NCBI GenBank assembly: GCA_905372275.1 | Contig: CAJPON010000014.1 | Location: 1-18,129 of the forward strand | Length of the DNA: 18,129 bases | Origin: Candidatus Saccharimonadota bacterium | GTDB taxonomy: Bacteria; Patescibacteriota; Saccharimonadia; Saccharimonadales; Saccharimonadaceae | Direction: 5' to 3' | Shown: piece by piece, positions 1-6,892 of the stretch | Numbering within the stretch: position 1 is the stretch's first letter | How the letters are laid out: every line of letters begins with the position of its first letter | Notes under the pieces: generated by a model | Database searches by the model: none | What the model was told of the DNA's origin: nothing | The model's input: the letters and a program-made list of their open reading frames with translations, nothing else | Translations under genes and position numbers: made by a program

Positions 1-1300
1 CGATCGCCATTTGCTTTGGCAAGCCGCACTGATTGATTTTAAGCTTTGGACCAACGACAATCACTGAACGGCCAGAGTAATCGACGCGCTTACCGAGCAG
101 GTTCTGGCGGAAGCGTCCTTGTTTGCCCTTGAGCATATCGCTAAGACTCTTCAAGCGTCGACGGTTGCCAGTGGCATTGACAGCCCGGCCGCCGCGCGCT
201 GATGAATTATCGATCAAGCTATCGACAGCTTCTTGCAGCATGCGTTTTTCGTTGCGCTGAATCACTTCTGGCGCGTTCAATTCGATCAGTTTCTTGAGGC
301 GATTATTGCGGTTAATGACACGGCGATAAAGATCGTTCAAGTCGCTCGTCGCGAAACGGCCGCCTGCCAGCGACACCATCGGCCGCAGGTCTGGCGGAAT
401 CACCGGTAGAACCGTCATGCACAGGCTCGACGGCTTGATGCCAGCTGCTTGCATGCCTTCTAGAACCTTAAGTCTTTTTAGTAATTTTTTCTCGCGCTGG
501 CCTCTGGCGTCCTCGGATTCTTGTTGCAAATCGGCGATTAGTTTATCGAGGTCGATCTCGTCGAGCATTGCCTTGAGCGCGGTGCCGCCCATAGCTATTT
601 CGACTAATTCTTCGTAAGCTTCTGGCAAGTTGCGATAATCAGTTTCGCTCATTAGCGCGTGCTTTTGCAAGCTTTCCAGCTGCGATTTCTTGGTGGTAAA
701 TTGATTTTCTAGCTCTTCGAGCTCTTTGCTCTGTTCTTCAGCCAAAGCCTTGACGTCAGCGCCGTCGGCGCCAGCTTCGCGTTCGTAGCGAATTTTGATA
801 GCGGCGCGAGCAGCTTCAGTCTCGGCTTCGAGATCGGCTAGTAATTGGTCGCGTTTCTCTTCGTCAACCTTCAGAATTACGTACGTAGCAAAGTAAGCAA
901 TCCGCTCGAGATTACGTACTGTGATGCCCAGCAGCAAGTTCATAGCGCTTGGCGTGCCGCGCATAAACCAGATGTGCGCTACTGGAGCGGCCAATTGAAT
1001 GTGGCCCATGCGCTCGCGGCGGACAATTGATTTGGTGACCAGTTCGCCGTTTTTATCGACGGCAGCTTCGCGCGAGCGTACACCCTTGAGCTTGGAATCA
1101 TGCGGATTGATGTCCTTGACCGGGCCAAAGATTCGCTCGCAGAACAAGCCGTCGCGCTCTGGCTTTTGGGTGCGGTAGTTAATCGTTTCCGGCTTGGTAA
1201 CTTCGCCGTGGCTCCATTTTAGGATATCTTCCGGGCTGGCAACCACCAAGCGTACCGCGTCAAAATCTGCGATACCAGATGTCGAGACTACTCGTGCCAT
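1..1300 (-). CDS. rpoC: DNA-directed RNA polymerase subunit beta' (partial, N-terminal part)
   Basis: This is the N-terminal 433 codons of the beta' subunit of RNA polymerase; the gene runs off the left edge. It starts at the ATG at 1300, one base after the rpoB stop, with SD sequence GAGGAGG lying inside the last rpoB codons. Visible landmarks are GLFCERIFGP (residues 51-60), RRERMGHI (94-101), a charged coiled-coil-like stretch (about 145-210), VLPVIPPDLRP, GGRFATSDLNDLYRR, and near the edge RFRQNLLGKRVDYSGRS followed by CGLPKQMA. The catalytic NADFDGD motif should lie just beyond the window. The four cysteines of the usual N-terminal zinc finger are absent: residues 66, 68, 81 and 84 are P, D, V and N in an otherwise colinear segment. 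The identity is secure. It is co-transcribed with rpoB. Confidence 0.98.
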   Translation of the reverse strand, partial: MARVVSTSGIADFDAVRLVVASPEDILKWSHGEVTKPETINYRTQKPERDGLFCERIFGPVKDINPHDSKLKGVRSREAAVDKNGELVTKSIVRRERMGHIQLAAPVAHIWFMRGTPSAMNLLLGITVRNLERIAYFATYVILKVDEEKRDQLLADLEAETEAARAAIKIRYEREAGADGADVKALAEEQSKELEELENQFTTKKSQLESLQKHALMSETDYRNLPEAYEELVEIAMGGTALKAMLDEIDLDKLIADLQQESEDARGQREKKLLKRLKVLEGMQAAGIKPSSLCMTVLPVIPPDLRPMVSLAGGRFATSDLNDLYRRVINRNNRLKKLIELNAPEVIQRNEKRMLQEAVDSLIDNSSARGGRAVNATGNRRRLKSLSDMLKGKQGRFRQNLLGKRVDYSGRSVIVVGPKLKINQCGLPKQMAI

Positions 1301-1301
1301 C

Positions 1302-4300
1302 TTACGCCTCCTCCTCTTCATTATCGTTTGTATCGTCGTAATTATCGTAATCGCTTTCCTCTTCCGAGATTTGGCCGTCATCGTCAATATCACGCACGCT
1401 CATGCCGTCGTCGATATTGCCGATACCGTCAGATTCGTCAAGGTAGGTTTCTTCGTCGTCATCGTCGTCGGAATCTTTAGCATTGCCGCCATCGTTCGCT
1501 GGCACAGTTTTGTCAGCCGGACCACTAGTAGCGATAAGATTTTCGGCGTCGATATTGTTGGTGTGTTCGTCAACCAGATCGACGCGCAACCCCAAACCTT
1601 GCAGTTCCTTCACTAAAACATTAAAGCTTTCTGGTAGCTTCGGGCCGGTGATGACGTCGTGCTTGATAATTGACTCGTAAGCTTTAGCGCGGCCGTAAAC
1701 GTCGTCGGACTTGATAGTTAGCATTTCTTGCAAAGTAGTCGCCGCACCGTAAGCTTCTAGCGCCCAAACCTCCATCTCACCGAAGCGCTGGCCGCCGTTT
1801 TGCGCTTTACCGCCGAGCGGCTGCTGAGTGACCATGGTGTACGGGCCGGTCGAGCGGGCGTGAATCTTGTCGCTGACCATGTGGTGCAGCTTGATCATGT
1901 GCATGACGCCAACAGTAGTGCGTTCCTCAAAGGCTTCGCCGCTGCGGCCGTCGAAGAGTTGGCTCTTGCCATCTTTGGCGAAGCCGGCTTTCTCGAGTTG
2001 TTCCTCAATCGTTTCATTGCTGACACCGTTAAATGGCGGCGTAGCGACTTTGTAGCCGAGAGCGCGGGCAGCCATACCCAAATGTGTCTCGAACAGCTGG
2101 CCCAAGTTCATACGGCTTGGCACACCTAGCGGGTTAAGCACTACATCTACTGGAGTACCGTCGGCTAAATATGGCATATCCTCGACTGGCAAAATACGCG
2201 CTACCACGCCCTTGTTGCCGTGACGGCCAGCCATCTTGTCGCCGACACTGATTTTGCGTAGTTGTGCGACGTAAATCTGGATCTGCATCAGCACGCCAGC
2301 CTTTAATTCGTGGCCGTTTTCGCGGCTGAAAATCTTAACACCGACAACTTTGCCGCCGCCAGCATTATTCATGCGCTGCGAAGTATCGCGCACATCCTTG
2401 GCTTTTTCGCCGAAGATAGCCCGTAGTAAGCGCTCCTCGCTCGAAAGTTCTTGCTCGCCCTTTGGCGTAATCTTACCAACCAAGACATCGCCGGCGCGCA
2501 CTTCAGAACCAACCTGTACGATACCGTCCTCGTCGAGGTGGCGCAAACTGTCTTCCGATACATTCGGGATATCGCGAGTAACAATCTCTGGACCGAGCTT
2601 GGTTTCGCGAACTTCAACTGAGTAATCCTTGATATTGACCGAGGTCAGTGTATCGTCTTCGACCAAGCGGCGACTGATGACGATAGCATCCTCCATATTG
2701 TAGCCGCCCCACGGCATGAAGGCTACCAGCAAATCTTTGCCGAGCGCCAATTCGCCGTCAGCGATTGACATACCTTCGATCAAGATATCGCCCTTAGCGA
2801 CCTGCTCGCCGCGCTGGACTCGAACTTTCTGGTTGATGCAGCGATCATCGTTGCTCTTGGTGAAATGAATCAAGTCGTATTTTTTAACGCCGTCAGCGTA
2901 TTTGATTTCGATGCTATCGCCATCAGCACGGATAACTTCGCCATCAGCTTCAGCAACAACCAGTTGGCTGGAATCGCGAGCAATATTAGCTTCGATACCA
3001 GTACCGACAGTTGGCGACTGCGGCTGCAATAGCGGCACTGCCTGGCGTTGCATGTTCGAGCCAGTCAAAGCGCGGTCGACGCGGTTTTTCTCGATGAATG
3101 GCACCAGACTAGCGGTCGAGCCGAGGATTTGCTTGTGCGAAGCGTCAATCAACGTCACTTCCGAAGCATCGACGCGGGCTGGCTGCAAGAACTTGCGGGC
3201 CGAAACACGAGGGCTTTTCAGATTGTTATTCTCATCTAGCTTGACGCCAGCGTCGGCAATCACTTCGTTAACTTCTTGGGAGGCGTCGAGATAGACAACT
3301 TCATCGGTGACGTGGCCGCCAACAACCTTGAGATATGGCGTCTCAATGAAGCCGTATTCGTTAATCCGTGCATAAGTCGCCAGGTTCAACACCAAACCAA
3401 TATTAGCGCCCTCTGGCGTCTCGACCGAGCAGATTCGTCCGTAATGCGTCGGGTGAGCATCGCGCACCTCGAAGCCGGCACGCTCGCGGCTTAAGCCGCC
3501 TGGCCCCATCGAGCTCAATCGGCGCTTATGGCTAAGCTCTGAAATCGGGTTGACCTCATCGAGCAGCTGGCTGAGCTGGCTAGAAGCAAAGAATTCGCGT
3601 ACCGCTGCCACGACCGGGCGGGCGTTAATTAATTGGCTCGGCGTGACATTTTCGAGATCAGACATTGACATGCGATCCATGGCGTTGCGCTGCATGCGCA
3701 GCATGCCGACGCGGAATTGGCGCGCCACTAGTTCGCCTACCAGCTTGATCCGCCGATTGTCGAGTGCGTCAATATCATCGCCTGGCTCTTGGGTGTTATT
3801 CATGCGGATCAATTCGCGGATGATAGCCACCAAGTCGCTCTTTTGCAAAGTACGATTCTCGGCGATATTTGGCACATCTAGACCCAAACGCTTGTTCATC
3901 TTGTAACGGCCGACACGACTGTAGTCAAAGCGTTTGAAGTCAAAGAACATCCGTTCAATCATCTGGCGCGCGTTATCGGTCGTCGCCAGGTCGCCCGGGC
4001 GCAAGCGGCGGTAGACTTCAATCAAGGCCTCGTTGACGCCATGAGCCGGATCTTTCTCGAGCGTAGCGTCGATATATTTGACATCGCCAGTATCAATATC
4101 TTCGAATAATTCTTTGATCTCAGATACTTTACTGTAGCCGAGTGCTCGCAGAAATGTCGTTACGGCAATTTTGCGGCGGCGATCGATCTTGACGTAGATA
4201 GCGCCGCTAGCGCTGGTCTCGAACTCCAGCCAAGCACCGCGGCCCGGAATCAGCTTAGCGCTGTATAAGCTGCGCCCAGCACCCTTTTCAGCCGTGTAGA

Positions 4301-4736
4301 AGACGCCCGCCGAACGAATCAGCTGGCTAACGACTACGCGTTCGGTACCGTTGATGATGAACGTCGCCCGGTCGGTCATCCATGGATAGTCGCCCAGATA
4401 TATTTCTTGTTCTTTGACCTCGCCGGTTACCTTGTTTGTCAGTTCGACAGTTACCGACAGCGGCGCTTCAAACGTCAAATTATTCTCTTTGGCGAATTTC
4501 TCGTCATTTTTTGGATCCTCAAATTTGTAATCCTTGAATCGTAATTCAAGTTTTTGGCCGGTGTAATCCTCGATTGGGTTGAGTTCTGCGAAGATCTCGC
4601 TTAGGCCCGTCTCGACGAAATCTCTCCATGATTCCTTTTGATGAGCCAAGAGGTTCGGCACCTCGACCGCTGTGTCATCATTGGTGAAGAAGACACGTTT
4701 GACCGGGGTGTGCTGCGCCGTTGTTGCTTGTGGCAT
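1302..4736 (-). CDS. rpoB: DNA-directed RNA polymerase subunit beta
   Basis: Beta subunit of RNA polymerase, 1144 residues, complete and close to the usual bacterial length. The rifampicin-binding region is at about residues 386-410; the positions equivalent to E. coli D516, H526, R529 and S531 are D393, H403, R406 and S408, all of the common drug-sensitive type. Other landmarks are RAGFEVRDAHPTHYGRIC, NMEDAIVISRRLV, GDKMAGRHGNKGVVARI, and GGQRFGEMEVWALEAYGA near the C-terminus. The last 60 or so residues form a strongly acidic tail containing DIDDDGQISEEE (1116-1127), which fits an EF-hand loop pattern. The ATG at 4736 is preceded by CAGGAG at 7 nt spacing. Ribosomal protein genes rplJ and rplL, commonly found upstream of rpoB, are not adjacent; rpoB has its own promoter about 170 nt upstream. 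Confidence 0.99.
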   Translation of the reverse strand: MPQATTAQHTPVKRVFFTNDDTAVEVPNLLAHQKESWRDFVETGLSEIFAELNPIEDYTGQKLELRFKDYKFEDPKNDEKFAKENNLTFEAPLSVTVELTNKVTGEVKEQEIYLGDYPWMTDRATFIINGTERVVVSQLIRSAGVFYTAEKGAGRSLYSAKLIPGRGAWLEFETSASGAIYVKIDRRRKIAVTTFLRALGYSKVSEIKELFEDIDTGDVKYIDATLEKDPAHGVNEALIEVYRRLRPGDLATTDNARQMIERMFFDFKRFDYSRVGRYKMNKRLGLDVPNIAENRTLQKSDLVAIIRELIRMNNTQEPGDDIDALDNRRIKLVGELVARQFRVGMLRMQRNAMDRMSMSDLENVTPSQLINARPVVAAVREFFASSQLSQLLDEVNPISELSHKRRLSSMGPGGLSRERAGFEVRDAHPTHYGRICSVETPEGANIGLVLNLATYARINEYGFIETPYLKVVGGHVTDEVVYLDASQEVNEVIADAGVKLDENNNLKSPRVSARKFLQPARVDASEVTLIDASHKQILGSTASLVPFIEKNRVDRALTGSNMQRQAVPLLQPQSPTVGTGIEANIARDSSQLVVAEADGEVIRADGDSIEIKYADGVKKYDLIHFTKSNDDRCINQKVRVQRGEQVAKGDILIEGMSIADGELALGKDLLVAFMPWGGYNMEDAIVISRRLVEDDTLTSVNIKDYSVEVRETKLGPEIVTRDIPNVSEDSLRHLDEDGIVQVGSEVRAGDVLVGKITPKGEQELSSEERLLRAIFGEKAKDVRDTSQRMNNAGGGKVVGVKIFSRENGHELKAGVLMQIQIYVAQLRKISVGDKMAGRHGNKGVVARILPVEDMPYLADGTPVDVVLNPLGVPSRMNLGQLFETHLGMAARALGYKVATPPFNGVSNETIEEQLEKAGFAKDGKSQLFDGRSGEAFEERTTVGVMHMIKLHHMVSDKIHARSTGPYTMVTQQPLGGKAQNGGQRFGEMEVWALEAYGAATTLQEMLTIKSDDVYGRAKAYESIIKHDVITGPKLPESFNVLVKELQGLGLRVDLVDEHTNNIDAENLIATSGPADKTVPANDGGNAKDSDDDDDEETYLDESDGIGNIDDGMSVRDIDDDGQISEEESDYDNYDDTNDNEEEEA

Positions 4737-4902
4737 AGTACTCCTGCTTGATGGTTAAGTTTGATGAAACCGCACTAGGGTGATGATTCCCGCTTGCGAT
4801 TGGCGCCGAAGCTTTACTAAATGTAGATACCGCATACCAAAAACGCCGCGCCACAGGCGCAGTACACAACCAACCCACATTACACAATCTTCATTAGCTC
4901 TA

Positions 4903-4931
4903 ATTATAATCGCGCGAAGCCGCTAAGTCAA
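4903..4931 (-). promoter_or_regulatory. Promoter of rpoB-rpoC
   Basis: On the minus strand, TTGACT (4926-4931) and TATAAT (4903-4908) are separated by exactly 17 nt, a near-consensus housekeeping promoter. The predicted start is near 4896, giving an untranslated leader of about 160 nt before rpoB. The leader contains a short GCGCC/GGCGC hairpin followed by a T-run (4839-4860) that might act as a weak attenuator. Confidence 0.85.
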
Positions 4932-4940
4932 GAGTTTTGG

Positions 4941-4983
4941 CGATAAAAACAAGGAAAATCCCCGCCAGTTTTACCCGGCGGGG
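4941..4983 (-). terminator. Rho-independent terminator of the 123-aa membrane protein gene
   Basis: On the minus strand, CCCCGCC pairs with GGCGGGG across 4960-4983 and is followed by a T-rich run ending in TTTTT at 4941-4950. It lies just upstream of the rpoBC -35 box and separates the small gene from rpoBC. Confidence 0.8.
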
Positions 4984-5020
4984 CGGCTAGGGATGGCTCC
5001 CCCTAGCTGGAGTCGCCTCG

Positions 5021-5392
5021 TTAAGAGGCGCTGTCGAGGTGGGTGGTGTCGCGCTGTGAGTCACGCCATACTATGGCGGCTTTGGCCATCGCGCGGGCGA
5101 AAGCCGCCATAACGTAACTGATTGTGACAAGCAGAGCAGCGCCGATGGCTGCCCAAACAGAGTCTACTGCTAGCAGCCTAACAGCTGCAAAACAAGCAGC
5201 TATGGTGTAAAAACACCATGTGACTGCTCCAAGCCTATAGTACCGCGTTTTGTACGCGGCATGCATACGGGCTGAGTAGGGACTGAAAATCCCTTGGCCC
5301 TCAGCAAGTATGTATGCTCTGTGGGCAAACGCAGCGGCGATAGTGCCACAGCTAAAAGAGGCCAAAATCATGGCCACAAGGATTCTAATCAT
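5021..5392 (-). CDS. Small orphan membrane protein, three predicted helices
   Basis: A 123-residue protein that I do not recognise. It has three hydrophobic stretches: residues 1-25 (MIRILVAMILASF onward), about 53-75 (TWCFYTIAACFAAV) and about 80-100 (WAAIGAALLVTISYVMAAF), separated by basic loops and ending in a polar tail. It is therefore probably an integral membrane protein. The start at 5392 is chosen because AGGAGGTGA, a nearly perfect SD sequence, lies 8-9 nt upstream. It has its own extended -10 promoter and its own terminator, so it forms an independent unit between clpP and rpoB. The first codons can pair with the extreme 5' end of the predicted transcript, enclosing the SD in a loop. 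Function unknown. Confidence 0.75.
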   Translation of the reverse strand: MIRILVAMILASFSCGTIAAAFAHRAYILAEGQGIFSPYSARMHAAYKTRYYRLGAVTWCFYTIAACFAAVRLLAVDSVWAAIGAALLVTISYVMAAFARAMAKAAIVWRDSQRDTTHLDSAS

Positions 5393-5434
5393 TTCTTCTT
5401 CACCTCCTCAGGCTGGAACGATTAGAATATCTAA

Positions 5435-5440
5435 ATTATA
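5435..5440 (-). promoter_or_regulatory. Extended -10 promoter of the 123-aa gene
   Basis: The minus strand reads TGGTATAAT, an extended -10 box; no good -35 hexamer is visible. The predicted start is about 5428, which coincides with the first base of a 9-bp inverted repeat (5420-5428 with 5382-5390). Confidence 0.65.
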
Positions 5441-5548
5441 CCACAGCATGTCTCAAGACACGACCTTCTGTCTAGAAATCGCTACTCTGCTAGGAATCAT
5501 CACCGTTATCGCGCAGCCGTTAAACCGGACGACTACCACCTCGGCGAA

Positions 5549-6175
5549 CTATTTTCCAGATTTCGCTGGTTTGCTTTCGCTGCTTTTGCGGCCGATTACT
5601 TCGTCGACTACGCCGTATTGCAGCGCTTCGTCGGCGCTCATCCAGTAGTCGCGCTCCATGTCAGCTTTGACTTTGTCAAGTTTCTGGCCAGTGTTGCCGG
5701 CTATGATTTTTGCTAACCGCTCTTTTAGCTCTATGGCCTCGCGCAGGCTGATTTCTTGGTCGGTCACCTTGCCGTGGGTACCGCTCGACGGCTGGTGGAT
5801 CATCACCCGGGCGTTCGGCAGTAAATAGCGCTTGCCCTTGGCGCCGCTGCTGAGCAAGAAAGCGCCCATGCTGGCTTGCAGCCCGATGCCAATCGTCTGG
5901 ACGTCAGGCTTGATGTATTGCATAGTATCATAAATTGCTAAGCCATCGTACACCACGCCGCCCGGACTGTTAATGTAGAGCTGGATGTCCTTTTCGGGAT
6001 CTTCGTTAGCCAAGTGCAGCAGTTGCGCCACGATGACGTTGGCCGTAGCTTCGTTGACTTCCTCACCCAAAAAAATGATGCGATCCTCTAGCAGGCGCGA
6101 ATAAATGTCGTAACCGCGCTCGCCGTCGCACGTACGGACGATTACGTTGGGCACTAAGTAATTCGATGGTTTCAT
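5549..6175 (-). CDS. clpP: ATP-dependent Clp protease proteolytic subunit
   Basis: ClpP, the serine peptidase that forms the tetradecameric barrel used by Clp ATPases for cytosolic protein degradation; 208 residues, the usual length. The catalytic triad is visible as S102 (in LQASMGAFLL), H127 (VMIHQPSSG) and D176 (ERDYWMS). INSPGG (68-73) and the LYINSPGG oxyanion region are also present. The start is the ATG at 6175. A TTGACG-17-TACAAT promoter places +1 exactly on the A of this ATG and no SD is present, so the mRNA is predicted to be leaderless. A perfect CIRCE operator overlaps the promoter, implying HrcA heat-shock control. The C-terminus is short and Lys/Ser-rich. No clear terminator follows it. 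Confidence 0.98.
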   Translation of the reverse strand: MKPSNYLVPNVIVRTCDGERGYDIYSRLLEDRIIFLGEEVNEATANVIVAQLLHLANEDPEKDIQLYINSPGGVVYDGLAIYDTMQYIKPDVQTIGIGLQASMGAFLLSSGAKGKRYLLPNARVMIHQPSSGTHGKVTDQEISLREAIELKERLAKIIAGNTGQKLDKVKADMERDYWMSADEALQYGVVDEVIGRKSSESKPAKSGK

Positions 6176-6181
6176 GGTCTA

Positions 6182-6210
6182 ATTGTAGCGTACTAATTAG
6201 CACTCGTCAA
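6182..6210 (-). promoter_or_regulatory. clpP promoter, predicted leaderless
   Basis: On the minus strand, TTGACG (6205-6210), a 17-nt spacer and TACAAT (6182-6187) are followed after 6 nt by the clpP ATG, so +1 is the A of the start codon. The -35 box sits inside the spacer of the CIRCE element. Confidence 0.8.
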
Positions 6211-6223
6211 GGCAGAGTGCTAA
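6197..6223. promoter_or_regulatory. CIRCE operator (HrcA binding site)
   Basis: TTAGCACTC, 9 nt, then GAGTGCTAA: both arms match the CIRCE consensus at every base. CIRCE is bound by the repressor HrcA, which usually controls groESL and dnaK. Here it overlaps the -35 and spacer of the clpP promoter. The divergent plus-strand promoter begins only 4 bp beyond its right end, so co-regulation of the orphan gene is possible. Confidence 0.95.
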
Positions 6224-6227
6224 TAAC

Positions 6228-6256
6228 TTGCTATTTAACGCGAAATGTAGTATAAT
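6228..6256 (+). promoter_or_regulatory. Promoter of the GC-rich orphan gene
   Basis: TTGCTA (6228-6233), 17-nt spacer, TATAAT (6251-6256). The predicted +1 is 6263, leaving a 63-nt leader to the SD-led ATG at 6326. Confidence 0.7.
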
Positions 6257-6325
6257 AGTTAGATGGATGGCGCAATCCCGCGCTGTCTCGTCCCGTTTTT
6301 ATCGAAAGAGGAAGGATGGTCCGCT

Positions 6326-6766
6326 ATGAGCGTACCCATTCCCCCGAACGACCAGACGCCGCCGTTGTGGCGGCGCCTCATCACCACCCTCCTACTGGCC
6401 ATCTGGCCGGCGGGAGGGTTTCTCCTTCTCCTCGGCTCCGCAGCCGGGGAGGAGAGTGTCATCGGCCGGGGCTTCGCTGCCCTGGTCGAGGCGCCCTGGT
6501 GGGCGGTGACCAGCGCCTGCATGGCGCTGGTCACCGCCACTCTGTTCGCTGTCCCCGCCAACCTGCGGGTGGCGGGAGATTTTGTCATCGGAGCAAGTGC
6601 GCTCGCTCTGATGACAGCCTGGGCCGCCGACCCTGCGACGACCCAGGTAGTGGGTACTCCCTTCTGGGGATACCTGTTGTTTTTCATCGGCATCGCCCTG
6701 ATCGATGCCGGTTACACCCTTCGGGAGCGGCGGGCGCGCCCGCCGCGAAGTGAGAACGGGGCGTAG
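6326..6766 (+). CDS. GC-rich orphan membrane protein, four predicted helices
   Basis: A 146-residue protein that I do not recognise. Four hydrophobic stretches are visible: LITTLLLAIWPAGGFLLLL, WWAVTSACMALVTATLFAV, FVIGASALALMTAWA and GYLLFFIGIALIDAGYTL, followed by a basic tail RERRARPP. It is probably an inner-membrane protein. The start at 6326 is preferred because GAGGAAGG lies 10 nt upstream. An in-frame ATG at 6263 coincides with the predicted +1 and would add 21 residues, so a leaderless longer form cannot be excluded. Codons are strongly GC-ending (CTC, ATC, GCC, CGG), unlike clpP and tig on either side. With its own promoter and strong terminator it looks like an acquired cassette. 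Function unknown. Confidence 0.7.
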   Translation: MSVPIPPNDQTPPLWRRLITTLLLAIWPAGGFLLLLGSAAGEESVIGRGFAALVEAPWWAVTSACMALVTATLFAVPANLRVAGDFVIGASALALMTAWAADPATTQVVGTPFWGYLLFFIGIALIDAGYTLRERRARPPRSENGA

Positions 6767-6781
6767 AGTCCCGCGCCCCGC

Positions 6782-6824
6782 AGACTAACAGTCTCGCCGG
6801 GGGCGGGGCTGTTAGTCTTTTTTT
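6782..6824 (+). terminator. Terminator of the GC-rich orphan gene
   Basis: AGACTAACAG (6782-6791) pairs perfectly with CTGTTAGTCT (6809-6818), and seven Ts follow. It starts 15 nt after the stop codon. Confidence 0.93.
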
Positions 6825-6845
6825 GCAGTATTTTATATCATATTC

Positions 6846-6879
6846 AAAATACCCCGCTTACACTAGCGAGGTATTTTTT
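6846..6879. terminator. Bidirectional terminator between the orphan gene and tig
   Basis: AAAATACC-CCGC and GCG-AGGTATTTTTT form a hairpin with an A-run on the left and a T-run on the right, so it can stop transcripts from both sides. It lies 13 nt past the tig stop codon. Confidence 0.8.
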
Positions 6880-6892
6880 GGCAGGCTATCTG

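Noticed and set aside
1194..1616. Plus-strand 140-aa hydrophobic open frame opposite the rpoC start and rpoB end
   Set aside because: It is antisense to certain rpoB/rpoC coding sequence; its Val/Ile/Phe richness simply reflects the complement of the Asp/Glu-rich rpoB tail. No promoter or SD.
4678..4887. Minus-strand 69-aa open frame across the rpoB leader and start
   Set aside because: No SD at its start, unremarkable composition, and it overlaps rpoB out of frame. A leader-peptide role cannot be excluded but is not supported.
6263..6325. Longer N-terminus of the GC-rich orphan protein from the ATG at the predicted +1
   Set aside because: The SD-led ATG at 6326 fits the pattern of the other orphan genes, and the added peptide is not hydrophobic or conserved-looking. 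Kept only as an alternative.
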